Assembly (NCBI RefSeq): GCF_002786295.1
Contig: NZ_PGTC01000029.1
Coordinates: 64,064-128,063, forward strand
Direction: 5' to 3'
Source: Pseudooceanicola marinus
GTDB taxonomy: Bacteria; Pseudomonadota; Alphaproteobacteria; Rhodobacterales; Rhodobacteraceae
Length of the DNA: 64,000 nucleotides
The notes under the pieces were generated by a model. The model did no database searches. It was given only the letters and a program-made list of their open reading frames with translations, and was not told the origin of the DNA. The translations under genes and the position numbers were made by a program. Below are positions 28,066 to 35,946 of the stretch, one piece after another. Every line of letters begins with the position of its first letter. Within the stretch, counting starts at the first letter, position 1.

Positions 28066-28514
28066 GCCGGCCCCGTTCCCTTACGGACGCCTCCAACAGG
28101 CTGCCCTGGATCGGGGTCGATGAAGAAAGCCGAAAATGCCTAGGTCTCAACAGGGCTCCGAGGGTCGTCGTAGTGTGGCGTGTAAAGACAGGTGATCGGC
28201 GGAACTGAACTCGCCTCAAGAAAACTCAATGCCGTGGAAGGTGTGGCCGTGCGCCGAGCCGTTCAACCATGATGATTCGGAATGCGACAGCAAACGGGAA
28301 CACAGGCATTAACCGCGGCAGGAATATCTTCAGCGGTTCCGTTATCAACCGCGCCAGCTCGCTTTTAGATCTCCTGAATGATGCCATACGATAGGTTTCG
28401 TTGGTTGTACCGTTGATTGGGCAGCTTGTGTTCTAGCCTCTATGTCGAACAGGACTGAAACGCTATCATCAGGCTAGAGACTTGCAATGATGACGCAGAT
28501 TTGGAGAAACGCAG
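28066..28514. other. Region of 449 nt without an intact gene
   Basis: It lies between the trbB fragment and the rightward rhtB gene, where copG would normally abut trbB. It is more AT-rich than the surroundings from about 28240. I found no convincing coding remnant. The rhtB promoter should be in its last 120 nt. The insertion of rhtB probably split the old copG-trbB junction here. Confidence 0.45.
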
Positions 28515-29156
28515 ATGATTGAAGCACTGTCCCATTCATGGCACGGCATACTTCTTGCCTACGGCGTGTTCGTGCTTGGAATGTTCAGCCCAGGTCCAAA
28601 TATTCTTTCTATCATCGGCACGTCCATGACTGTCGGGCGTGACCAAGGCCGGTCACTTGCCATTGGTATCGCATCAGGTTCATTTCTGTGGGGTGTTCTG
28701 GCGTGGGCAGGACTGACGACGGTTCTGATCGCCTATGCATCTCTTATGACGTTGATCAAATTCATCGGGGCAGGCTATCTTCTTTGGCTTGCAATTAAGT
28801 CTTTCCGTTCCGCTCTATCTGTGGGCGAAATCACTGCGAAGCCCCTTGCTGGCTCGAACAACAATTTTGACTATGTTCGCCGCGGCTTGTTGATCCAGAT
28901 GACAAACCCGAAAGCAGCGCTCACATGGACCGCGACAATATCACTCGGCCTTGATGCCAACTCCCCTTGGTGGATCGGTGGGGTGATAGTCGCTGGCACA
29001 TTCCTCATCTCTCTAACCGGGCATCTCACCTATGCCCTCGCGTTCTCGACGCAGCCAGTTGTCAGAATCTTCAATGCCGCCCGCCGTTGGATCGAGGCTG
29101 GTCTGGGAGTGTTTTTCTGCTTCGCCAGTTACAAGTTGGCTACCTCACGGCTATAG
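28515..29156 (+). CDS. LysE/RhtB family exporter inserted among conjugation relics
   Basis: A 213-residue exporter. VLGMFSPGPNILSIIGTSMTVGRDQG and IQMTNPKAALTWTATISLGLD are the family marks; six hydrophobic segments are evident. Its codon use is clearly less GC-biased than that of the neighbouring genes, with many T- and A-ending codons, suggesting separate acquisition. It sits between copG and the trbB fragment, which are adjacent in intact trb operons, and reads against them. GGAGAAACGCAG precedes the ATG. Confidence 0.87.
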   Translation: MIEALSHSWHGILLAYGVFVLGMFSPGPNILSIIGTSMTVGRDQGRSLAIGIASGSFLWGVLAWAGLTTVLIAYASLMTLIKFIGAGYLLWLAIKSFRSALSVGEITAKPLAGSNNNFDYVRRGLLIQMTNPKAALTWTATISLGLDANSPWWIGGVIVAGTFLISLTGHLTYALAFSTQPVVRIFNAARRWIEAGLGVFFCFASYKLATSRL

Positions 29157-29243
29157 ATCCCCTCGGGTCCATGAAGCCATATGCCTTTTGCACTTGCGGA
29201 GCACCGGTTCGTCCAAGCGTGCGTATGGAAAGCCACCTTGGAC

Positions 29244-29672
29244 TCACGCGCCGACCTCATCCACATCCTCCGAAACCTCCTGCCGCAGCTTCGGCCCCTG
29301 GGCCAGGCGTCGACCGAGAGCCGAGATGAATGCCTCGTAACGCCCCCCTGCTTTCGCCCGTGCCGCCTTGGCCGCGGGTTCCGGCAGAGCGGGTGTCGTC
29401 GCAAGGCAGAAACGGATGAACACGGCCAGGCTTTCCACGGAGATCCCGACATCGCGTTCCAGCCGGGTGATCCGCCTGTCGATCTGATCCAGGCGTCGGG
29501 CCAGAACCGCCTCGCGGCGCTCCGCGTCATCCGGATAGAGTAAGGATGCGATCGCCGCCTCGGCCACCATCGATTGGGATCTGTCGCGACGAGCTGCGAA
29601 GTCTGCCAGCATCTGCATGACCTCAGGATCGAGGTAGACCGAGATCTTCGTCTTTTTGCGGCTGGTGGCCAT
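29244..29672 (-). CDS. CopG-like (ribbon-helix-helix) protein of the trb conjugation locus
   Basis: A 142-residue protein. The N terminus SRKKTKISVYLDPEVMQMLADFAARRDRSQSMVAEAAI is a ribbon-helix-helix DNA-binding unit; the rest (RRLDQIDRRITRLERDVGIS, RRLAQGPKLRQEV) matches the conserved small gene between traG and trbB in Ti/rhizobial-type conjugation operons. It appears intact and follows the traG stop directly (TGATCATG). It probably regulated transfer genes and is now an orphan. Confidence 0.85.
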   Translation of the reverse strand: MATSRKKTKISVYLDPEVMQMLADFAARRDRSQSMVAEAAIASLLYPDDAERREAVLARRLDQIDRRITRLERDVGISVESLAVFIRFCLATTPALPEPAAKAARAKAGGRYEAFISALGRRLAQGPKLRQEVSEDVDEVGA

Positions 29673-29674
29673 GA

Positions 29675-29962
29675 TCAAAGCTCCATGCCATCGTCAGAAT
29701 TGAGAGAAACCTGACGCGCGACACCGCGCATCTGCTGCATGATGCGGCGACTGCGCGTGGCGGCATCCTCCTCATCCTCGGGTGGGTCAAACTCAAACTC
29801 GTTCTCAATGGGGGACTGCCTGTCGACCTGCTGAGGCTGCGCCAGCTCCGGGTGAAGACGGCGCCCCGACGCTGTCGGATCCTCATCCTCCGGTCCCGGC
29901 TCGGATACTGGCTCCGGCTCGTCGTCCTGCGTTGGGACTGCCGCGCTGCTCCAGTCCCCCAT
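29675..29962 (-). pseudogene. traG (coupling protein) 3' fragment
   Basis: Leftward reading ends in EFEFDPPEDEEDAATRSRRI, then QMRGVARQVSLNSDDGMEL and TGA at 29677-29675, the conserved C terminus of conjugal-transfer coupling protein TraG, including the final DDGMEL. The upstream ~560 residues with the Walker motifs are missing: at 29962 the sequence changes abruptly to a chloride-channel fragment on the other strand. It is a deletion remnant. Confidence 0.85.
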
Positions 29963-30435
29963 CCCGGGGGCGTTCTATGCCTTCGAACTGGTCATCGCCG
30001 CGTACTCGATCGGAAACCTTGCGCCGGTGGTGATCGCGTCACTGGCCGCGGCAGGCACGCGCATGGTGCTATACCCCTCCGGCCTGCACTTCGAGGTGCC
30101 GGCGTTGTCCCCCGGGCCCTCGGGGGTCGTCGTGATCCTGGCGATCACCTTCGCGACCGTGGCCATGGCCATCGCCGTCATGCGCTGCTGTACACGCGTG
30201 GAGACCCTGCTCCGCGCGGTCATGCCTTCCTGGCTGGCGCCCGTCGTTGGCTGAGCCGGGCTCGCCATACTCGCCCTGGCGAGCCCTGCGGCGCTATCCT
30301 CGGGGCGCTCGGCCTTGCACGCCCAGGATGCGTTCTGGTGGGTACTGGGTGGAGTGCTTGTGCTGAAAGCCCTGGCCGTCGTCCTTTCGATCGGCACCGG
30401 GTTCAGGGGCGGCCTGTCTTTTGCCTCGCTGTTTA
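29961..30435 (+). pseudogene. Chloride-channel (ClC) gene fragment
   Basis: Frame from 29961: IPGAFYAFELVIAAYSIGNL, APVVIASLAAAGTRMVL, then LRAVMPSWLAPVVG, an in-frame TGA (30252-30254), ILALASPAAL, and LKALAVVLSIGTGFRGGLSF with ASLF. GxFRGGxFxxSLF is the ClC anion-coordinating region. Both ends are missing; the start abuts the traG fragment head-to-head, and similarity ends at about 30435. It cannot function. Confidence 0.75.
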
Positions 30436-30860
30436 ACGCCGGAAGCCAGAGCTTTCGGTCTCATGCTCCGCTCGGCAATCCTTGATCGCCCCCCCCTTTT
30501 CGGCTCCCGCCGTCTGTCGCTTCCTGCCCCGAGCGGACCTCCGTCACGACCAGGATGCTGCGTACAGCTTCGCCGAAGCAGACCTTGGCAAGCCGTGGAA
30601 GCATCGGGCCCGGTCGTCTCAGCGGTCGATCATGGCGCCGGTTCCCTCTTGCTTGCATACCCAAAGGCTGCATCGGGACGGGTCTCTAGCGCACGCAAGG
30701 CGCGTCGAGGGCCATGATATCGAGGACCTGCGGATGAGTGGCCTGCGGCCTGACTTGTTGGGCCCTGTCGGCTTCAGACTGTAGGCGCATGGCATCGGCC
30801 GATGGCAGAACCGCCGAGATTTCGTTGAGGTCTCCCCGCCGCCTGAGGCCGGGCGCGGCG
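30436..30860. other. Unassigned region of 425 nt
   Basis: It lies between the ClC remnant and the tct terminator. A leftward frame (30898 to 30461) is open except for one stop near 30687, but its residues match nothing I know. It may be another gene relic. Confidence 0.35.
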
Positions 30861-30886
30861 ATCCCGGCTCGATCCTGAGCCGGGAT
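30861..30886. terminator. Terminator hairpin downstream of tctA
   Basis: A perfect ten-base stem, ATCCCGGCTC with GAGCCGGGAT and loop GATCCT, lies 19 nt beyond the tctA stop. It should end the leftward tctCBA transcript, though no long U-run follows on that strand. Confidence 0.7.
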
Positions 30887-30904
30887 TTCTCTGGTCACAT
30901 CAGG

Positions 30905-32395
30905 TCAGGCGCTGCGTCGACGCCGCGAAATTGCTGCTACGATCGGGAAGAGTATGAGCCCAAGGGTCGCAAGCGCGATGACCGCCGAGATCGGCCGCGT
31001 CACCAGTTCGGTGACATCGCCGCGGCTGATCAGGAGCGCCCGGCGCACGTTCTGTTCCGCCATGGGTCCGAGGATCAGGCCAAGGACGATAGGCGCCAGC
31101 GGGATGTTCGTCTTCTCGAAGACGTAACCCGCCAGACCGGCCACGAACATGATCCAGAGGTCGATGACCCGGCCGTTGATGACGTAGACGCCGACGGCCA
31201 TCAGCACGAGGATGGTCGGCACGAGCATCACGCCGGGCAGCCTCTGGACCTGGGCAAAGATCTTGGTCGCCGCGGCGCCGCCGACGGCGAGGATCAGCAG
31301 CGATGTCAGCAGCATCTGCACCATGAAGCCGCCGACAAGGCCGGGGTTCTGGTGGAAAAGCTGCGGGCCGGGTTGCAACCCGTGGATCAGCAGCGCGCCC
31401 AGCACGAGCGCGGCGATGACGTTGCCCGGAATGCCCAGCGTCAGCGCCGGGATCATCGAAGCCGCGTTGTCGGAGTTGTTGCCGCATTCCGCCGCCGCCA
31501 CGCCGACCGGGTTGCCCTTGCCAAAGCTGTCGGGGTCGTCGCTGGCGCTCTTGGCGGCGTTGTAGCTGAGGAAGGCGGCGATATTGCCGCCCGCGCCGGG
31601 CAGGATGCCCACGCCGATGCCGATCAGAGAGGACCGGATCCAGGTCGGCACGAGGCTGCGCACCTCGGACCACGGTACCTTGGCCGGTTCCAGCTTCAGC
31701 TGCGCCGCCGAAAGCCCCTTGAGGTCGGCCGCCTCGGCCAGTGCGATGACCGGCGGCAGGGCATAGAGCCCGACAAGGATCACGATGAGGTCGAGCCCGC
31801 TCAGCAGCCAGACCTGGTCAAAGGTGAACCGCGCCGTACCCGACAGCTGATCGAGCCCGACCGTGCCGAGCAACAGACCCAGTGTCGCCGCCATCAGCCC
31901 CTTGGCTGCGTCCGTGCCCACGAGCACGCCGATGGAGGCCATGCCGAACATGGCGATCCAGAAATACTCCGCCGGCCCGAAAGCCAGCGTCGCCCTTGCC
32001 AGGATCGGGCCGATGGTCATCAGGGCGATGGCCGAGGCCGTGCCGCCGAGCGCCGAGGACCAGCAGGCGATCTTGAGCGCGCGCGCGGCCTCGCCCCGCT
32101 GCGCCATCGGGTAGCCGTCGAAGGTGGTCGCGATGGCTGCGGGCGTGCCCGGAATGCGCAGCAGGATCGCCGGGATGGCGCCGCCGTACATCGAGCCGTT
32201 GTAGATGCCCGCGACCATGCCGAGCGCGACCAGCGGTTCCATCGAATAGGTCAGCGGCAGCAGCAGCGCGATGGCCATGACCGGGTTGAGGCCGGGCAGG
32301 GCTCCGATGAAGACGCCGAGGATCGAGGCGCCGATCATCGCCGCTATCGGCCCGAGCGCGAAGACGCCCGAAAGAACTTGGGTCACGATATCCAT
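30905..32395 (-). CDS. tctA: Tripartite tricarboxylate transporter permease TctA
   Basis: A 496-residue protein with about 11-12 membrane helices, the large permease of a TTT uptake system. Signatures are GALPGLNPVMAIALLLPLTY and the paired GIPGTPAAIATTFDGYP near the N terminus, and GVGILPGAGGNIAAFLSYNAAK in the middle. It lies 13 nt after tctB. Together with TctB and TctC it imports a carboxylate using an ion gradient. Confidence 0.93.
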   Translation of the reverse strand: MDIVTQVLSGVFALGPIAAMIGASILGVFIGALPGLNPVMAIALLLPLTYSMEPLVALGMVAGIYNGSMYGGAIPAILLRIPGTPAAIATTFDGYPMAQRGEAARALKIACWSSALGGTASAIALMTIGPILARATLAFGPAEYFWIAMFGMASIGVLVGTDAAKGLMAATLGLLLGTVGLDQLSGTARFTFDQVWLLSGLDLIVILVGLYALPPVIALAEAADLKGLSAAQLKLEPAKVPWSEVRSLVPTWIRSSLIGIGVGILPGAGGNIAAFLSYNAAKSASDDPDSFGKGNPVGVAAAECGNNSDNAASMIPALTLGIPGNVIAALVLGALLIHGLQPGPQLFHQNPGLVGGFMVQMLLTSLLILAVGGAAATKIFAQVQRLPGVMLVPTILVLMAVGVYVINGRVIDLWIMFVAGLAGYVFEKTNIPLAPIVLGLILGPMAEQNVRRALLISRGDVTELVTRPISAVIALATLGLILFPIVAAISRRRRSA

Positions 32396-32408
32396 GGAAT
32401 GGCCTCGA

Positions 32409-32843
32409 TCAGAAGGTTTGCCAGAACTCGGTCGGCAGCGGCTTTTCGAGAACGATCGAGAAGACCGTCCAGACGATGGCCACGAAGACGGCCGCCGTTA
32501 CGGCCAGGTAGACCGGCTGCCAGAAGCCGAGCGCGACCGGCAGAGCAAGCACGACAAGCGCCGATGCGGTGTAGAATCCGAGGATCGGAACGAGGGCAAG
32601 ATAGCCCGCGCCCACGATCACGGTGACAGCCACGCGGCCGGTGTGTTCGGTCAGCGGGCGCGGGGTTGCCCGTCCCCGGAGGCCCGCCTTGGCCGCGACG
32701 ATGACGCCGAAGGCCGCAAGGACGAGGCCGAGCACCATGGGATAGGTGCCCGACGCTCCGGAATAGGCGGTGGCCTTCACCGCCGCGAAAAGACCGAGGG
32801 CGGCAAAGATGGCGCCGAGGACGATATCCTGCCGCCGTTCCAT
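32409..32843 (-). CDS. tctB: Tripartite tricarboxylate transporter small membrane protein TctB
   Basis: A 144-residue protein with four hydrophobic segments (starting DIVLGAIFAALGLFAAVKA; later VIVGAGYLALVPILGFYTASALVVLALPVALG). TctB proteins are poorly conserved; the call rests on size, topology and its place between tctC and tctA. The start shares one base with the tctC stop. Confidence 0.86.
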   Translation of the reverse strand: MERRQDIVLGAIFAALGLFAAVKATAYSGASGTYPMVLGLVLAAFGVIVAAKAGLRGRATPRPLTEHTGRVAVTVIVGAGYLALVPILGFYTASALVVLALPVALGFWQPVYLAVTAAVFVAIVWTVFSIVLEKPLPTEFWQTF

Positions 32844-33793
32844 CAGCTGCCCAGACCCAGCTTCTCGGCGACCTTGGCGAGCGCGTCGTATTCGTTGCGC
32901 AGCCGCTCGGCGAGCGCCTCTCCGGTCACCACGTTCGGCACCTCACCCTTGGTGGCGAGGAATTCGACATAGGATGGATCGTTCACGGTCTTTTCGAGCG
33001 CCGCGGCCAGACGGTCCGCGATGGCCTGGTCGGTGCCTGCGGGGGCCAGCACCATGCGCCACAGGAGCGTTTCCTCGGACCCGAGGCCCAGCTCTTCGAG
33101 GCCCGCGGCCTGCGGCAGAGCCTCGACCGGGGCGGCCGAGGTCACGACCAGGCATTTGGCTTCACCGGAGTCGGTGTAGGGCAGCACCGGCGAGATCGAG
33201 CCGCCGTAGATGTCGACATGGCCGCCGAGGAAGTTCTGAAGCGTTTCGCCCGCGCCGCCGAAGGGAATGGCCACGGCCTCGATGTCCTTCGCCTGGAAGA
33301 TGCGCTCGGCCGCCATCTGCATGGTGCCGCCAATGCCGTCGTTGCCGTAGGTGTACTTGCCCGGGTTGGCCGCGAGCTCGGCCAGGAATTCCTCGCCGGT
33401 CTCGGCGGGGAAGTCGGGGGACACGCACATCGTGTAGGCGGTTTCCGAGGTCGAGGCGATGGGCGTGAAGCTGTCCACGTCGTAGGCCACGTTCTGCACC
33501 TGGGGCACCGTGGTGATCGGGCTGTTCCAGGTTGCCAGCAGCGAATAGCCGTTCGGTTTGTCCATCATGAACTGGGTGACGCCGACCGAGCCGCCACCGC
33601 CCGCGACGTTAAGGATGGCGAGCGATGTGCCAAGCTCTTCCTCGAGCAGGGTGGCCAGCTTGCGCGCGCTGGTGTCGGTGCCGCCGCCGGCGGGGGCCGG
33701 GATCGTCACCTCGATGGCGCGTTCGGGGTATTCGGCAAGCGCTGCCACTGTGGAAAGCGCCAGCGCGCTTGCGCCGATAAGCAGGGTTTTCAT
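32843..33793 (-). CDS. tctC: TTT transporter periplasmic binding protein TctC
   Basis: A 316-residue protein. Residues 1-20 form a signal peptide (MKTLLIGASALALSTVAALA). The mature part shows the Bug/TctC signature: YPERAIEVTIPAPAGGGTDTSARKLA, GGGGSVGVTQFM and GTMQMAAE. TctC captures the substrate in the periplasm and hands it to TctAB. The neighbouring amidohydrolase suggests the substrate is a carboxylated lactone or similar acid, which is an inference. Confidence 0.92.
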   Translation of the reverse strand: MKTLLIGASALALSTVAALAEYPERAIEVTIPAPAGGGTDTSARKLATLLEEELGTSLAILNVAGGGGSVGVTQFMMDKPNGYSLLATWNSPITTVPQVQNVAYDVDSFTPIASTSETAYTMCVSPDFPAETGEEFLAELAANPGKYTYGNDGIGGTMQMAAERIFQAKDIEAVAIPFGGAGETLQNFLGGHVDIYGGSISPVLPYTDSGEAKCLVVTSAAPVEALPQAAGLEELGLGSEETLLWRMVLAPAGTDQAIADRLAAALEKTVNDPSYVEFLATKGEVPNVVTGEALAERLRNEYDALAKVAEKLGLGS

Positions 33794-33820
33794 GGTTTTC
33801 CTCCCTTTGGATACTGGATG

Positions 33821-34549
33821 TCAGCCGATGCGGCTGCGGTAGCGGAAACGGTCGGCCCGTCCCGAGGCGACCCGCCATTCGATGGCTTCGCCGGTCATGG
33901 CAAAGGCGGTGCGTTCGATCCGGGCGACGGGATCGCCCTCTGTCATGCCGAGGCGCAGGGCTATGGTCCGATCTGCGGTGCCAAAGCTGACCTCGTCCTC
34001 GGCCCGCGCGACGAAAACGCCGAAGCGTTCGAAATAGACCGGGTACAGAAGCGGCCCGATATCTTCTGCCGGGATCAACTCGAACCCCGGAAAGCGCGCC
34101 TGCGGAATATAGATCTCTTCGAAAAGGAGCGGCTGTTCGGACAGGCAGCGCAGGCGCTCGATGCGGATGACCTCTGTGGTGCCGAGCGTATCGGCCAGGT
34201 GTTTGGTGGGCGTCACCACCGCGCGCGAGATCAGCCGGCTGGTCGGGATGCTCTGTTCCGCGCCGTGTTCGCGCACCTGAAAGAACCTGAACAGGGTCGC
34301 GTCGAAGGCCGGCTTGCGCAGGAAGGTCCCCGCGCCCTGCCGCCGTTCGAGAAGCCCCTCGTCCGAGAGCTGCTGCAGGGCCTTGCGCACGGTCCCGACC
34401 GAAAGCGCGTGTTCCGCGGCGAGACGATTGTCCGAGGGCAGCGCCTCGTCCGGCTGCCATTCGCCGGCGGCGATGCGGCGCGCGATGTCGTCACGCAGCC
34501 GAAGATAGGCGGGAAGCCTGTCGTCACTGACCGTCGATGCATGTGCCAT
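33821..34549 (-). CDS. GntR/HutC family regulator
   Basis: A 242-residue regulator. The GntR winged helix reads AYLRLRDDIARRIAAGEWQPDEALPSDNRLAAEHALSVGTVRKAL; the C-terminal UTRA ligand domain includes EVIRIERLRCLSEQPLLFEE and RADRFRYRSRIG. I chose the ATG at 34549, with GGAG upstream. It lies 27 nt before tctC and is divergent from the amidohydrolase, so it probably controls both sides in response to the imported compound. Confidence 0.88.
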   Translation of the reverse strand: MAHASTVSDDRLPAYLRLRDDIARRIAAGEWQPDEALPSDNRLAAEHALSVGTVRKALQQLSDEGLLERRQGAGTFLRKPAFDATLFRFFQVREHGAEQSIPTSRLISRAVVTPTKHLADTLGTTEVIRIERLRCLSEQPLLFEEIYIPQARFPGFELIPAEDIGPLLYPVYFERFGVFVARAEDEVSFGTADRTIALRLGMTEGDPVARIERTAFAMTGEAIEWRVASGRADRFRYRSRIG

Positions 34550-34579
34550 ATCGTCTCCTCCGGCTTCGGTTGTAGTCGT

Positions 34580-34613
34580 GTTGACCGCTTCAGTCAACTA
34601 GTTCTATATAGAA
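34580..34613. promoter_or_regulatory. Palindromes in the gntR-amidohydrolase spacer, putative GntR operators
   Basis: GTTGAC (34580-34585) and GTCAAC (34593-34598) form a 6-7-6 inverted repeat; a perfect 12-bp palindrome TTCTATATAGAA follows at 34602-34613. They lie in the 86-nt divergent region. The second is similar in shape to HutC-type GntR operators. Assignment is by position and symmetry. Confidence 0.6.
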
Positions 34614-34635
34614 GTGCATAACTTGAGGTGCCGCC

Positions 34636-35409
34636 TTGATTTCCTTCGACTGTCACGCCCATGTCTATGAACGTGTTTGCGCGGTGCCCGGCGCACGTTA
34701 CGTGCCGGGGGCTCCTGCACCGCTGGAGACCTGGCTTCGGATGCAGTCCGACCACGGGCTGCATGGAGGAGTCATCGTTCAGGTCAGTTTTCTCGGCACG
34801 GACAATTCCCAGCTGCTGGATGCGCTGTCGACGCTCGATCGCGACCGGTTCGCCGGCATTGCCTGCGTCGCGCTGGATAGTCCGGAATCGGTCATGCGCG
34901 ACCTCGGAGAGGCGGGCGTCCGCGGCGTGCGCTGGAACCTCGTCTCGGGGGCTGCCCTGCCGGATCCGACCGACAAGACGGTGCAGCGCTTTCTGGACAT
35001 CTTGCGGGCCCACGACATGCACGTCGAGGTGCAGCTCGAGAGCGCCCGCTGGGCGGACTACCTGCCCGCCCTGTCGCGCGCGCCGGTGCCGGTGGTCGTC
35101 GACCACATGGGCCTGCCGGCTTCGGAAAACGCGCAGGGCGAGCCCTGGCTGAACGCGCTTGCGGCCTGCCCGACCCGCGCGCCGTTTTTCGTCAAGCTGA
35201 GCGCGCCCTACCGTGGCGTCCCGGACGCCCGCGGCCATCTGGACCGATTGACCGCCCTCTTGCCCGCCGACCGTTTCGTCTGGGGCAGCGACTGGCCGCA
35301 CACGCGGTTCGAACAGGTGGCCTCCTACGCCGGCCGGCTCGAAGACCTGTCCGTCCGGTTCGATGACCGGGAAGCGTCGAAAACACTGTACGGCATTTCC
35401 TGCACCTGA
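34636..35409 (+). CDS. Amidohydrolase family (amidohydrolase_2) hydrolase
   Basis: A 257-residue metal-dependent TIM-barrel hydrolase. FDCHAHVYE is the first metal motif (Asp-Cys-His-x-His), VVDHMG carries the barrel His/Asp, and VWGSDWPHT the final Asp. The subfamily includes 2-pyrone-4,6-dicarboxylate lactonase, 4-sulfomuconolactone hydrolase and L-fucono/rhamnono-lactonases. It starts with TTG at 34636, with GAGG seven bases before. With TctCBA and GntR it forms a small uptake-and-hydrolysis module for a lactone or carboxylic acid. Confidence 0.87.
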   Translation: MISFDCHAHVYERVCAVPGARYVPGAPAPLETWLRMQSDHGLHGGVIVQVSFLGTDNSQLLDALSTLDRDRFAGIACVALDSPESVMRDLGEAGVRGVRWNLVSGAALPDPTDKTVQRFLDILRAHDMHVEVQLESARWADYLPALSRAPVPVVVDHMGLPASENAQGEPWLNALAACPTRAPFFVKLSAPYRGVPDARGHLDRLTALLPADRFVWGSDWPHTRFEQVASYAGRLEDLSVRFDDREASKTLYGISCT

Positions 35410-35646
35410 CTGATTGGACCCTTGTATTGGGCAGGCCTTCCTCGCTGGGCTCAGGACGCATTGACCAGGATTGCTCTGCGTGATCCAGCGTTTGCTATGG
35501 GGAAGCTGAAGATGGTCGTCTCAGGACATGCCATGAAAATCTGCCGCGTCTTCGACGGTCAGCAGGCCTTATGCAATCTCTCGCCGAAGGAAGGCGCGAT
35601 CCCTCTTCTTCGGATCCAGGCCCATCAGACACGCCCCAAACGAAGC
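35410..35646. other. Right end of the integrated element, no gene
   Basis: It runs from the amidohydrolase stop to the arm-type repeat. I see no coding remnant or hairpin of note. Confidence 0.5.
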
Positions 35647-35662
35647 TTTGGTACTTGGTACA
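35647..35662 (-). other. Putative arm-type integrase sites at the right end
   Basis: On the minus strand TGTACCAAGTACCAAA contains two overlapping copies of the GTACCAA word that recurs at 3670-3677 and 3730-3737 near the left end. It is seven bases from the core match. The orientation is opposite to the left-hand copies, as expected for element ends. Confidence 0.5.
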
Positions 35663-35668
35663 GACAAG

Positions 35669-35701
35669 GTCCATCATCGGGGCGACAGAGAGGCGCGCGG
35701 C
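35669..35701. other. attR: right junction of the dusA-integrated element
   Basis: It matches the attL stretch at 28 of 33 positions, with the perfect core GTCCATCAT at 35669-35677. To its left the sequence is element-specific; to its right it is the original dusA 5' end. The distance between the two cores is 32,106 bp. Confidence 0.83.
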
Positions 35702-35737
35702 GCGGTCGAGATCGTTCTTGTCGCGGCTCCCGGTCAT
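35669..35737 (-). pseudogene. dusA: Displaced 5' end of the original dusA gene
   Basis: A leftward frame starts at the ATG at 35737 and reads MTGSRDKNDLDRAARLSVAP and MMD, the start of DusA. It then departs into unrelated residues (LVCTKYQSFV) because the rest of the gene is 32 kb away. The nine codons for ARLSVAPMMD are shared with the intact gene, but the first 13 residues differ from the element-supplied start. It retains the host start codon and probably the host promoter to its right. Confidence 0.85.
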
Positions 35738-35946
35738 CGCGGGCCCGCTCCTCTATCGGTCGTCTATGGTCACGGCATGGGGATCGGGTGCCTGCATGGG
35801 GCAGATCGGACGCTCTGGAAAGGGGGCGCGCCACGGCAATGCCGGCCCGGCGGGGCGCGCACAGCGCCTCAGTCGACGACAGGGGCGCAGCTCGGGCCCG
35901 CAGTACAGCAGGCGGGCGTACTCTTCGCGCGTCCCGGGCGGCGGGG

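Noticed and set aside
27920-28219. Leftward frame overlapping the trbB start
   Set aside because: It is out of frame with trbB and encodes no recognisable protein; the trbB frame explains the region.
30461-30898. Leftward frame with one stop between the ClC relic and tctA
   Set aside because: Residues match nothing I know, and the tctA terminator lies within it. It might be another relic, but that cannot be supported.
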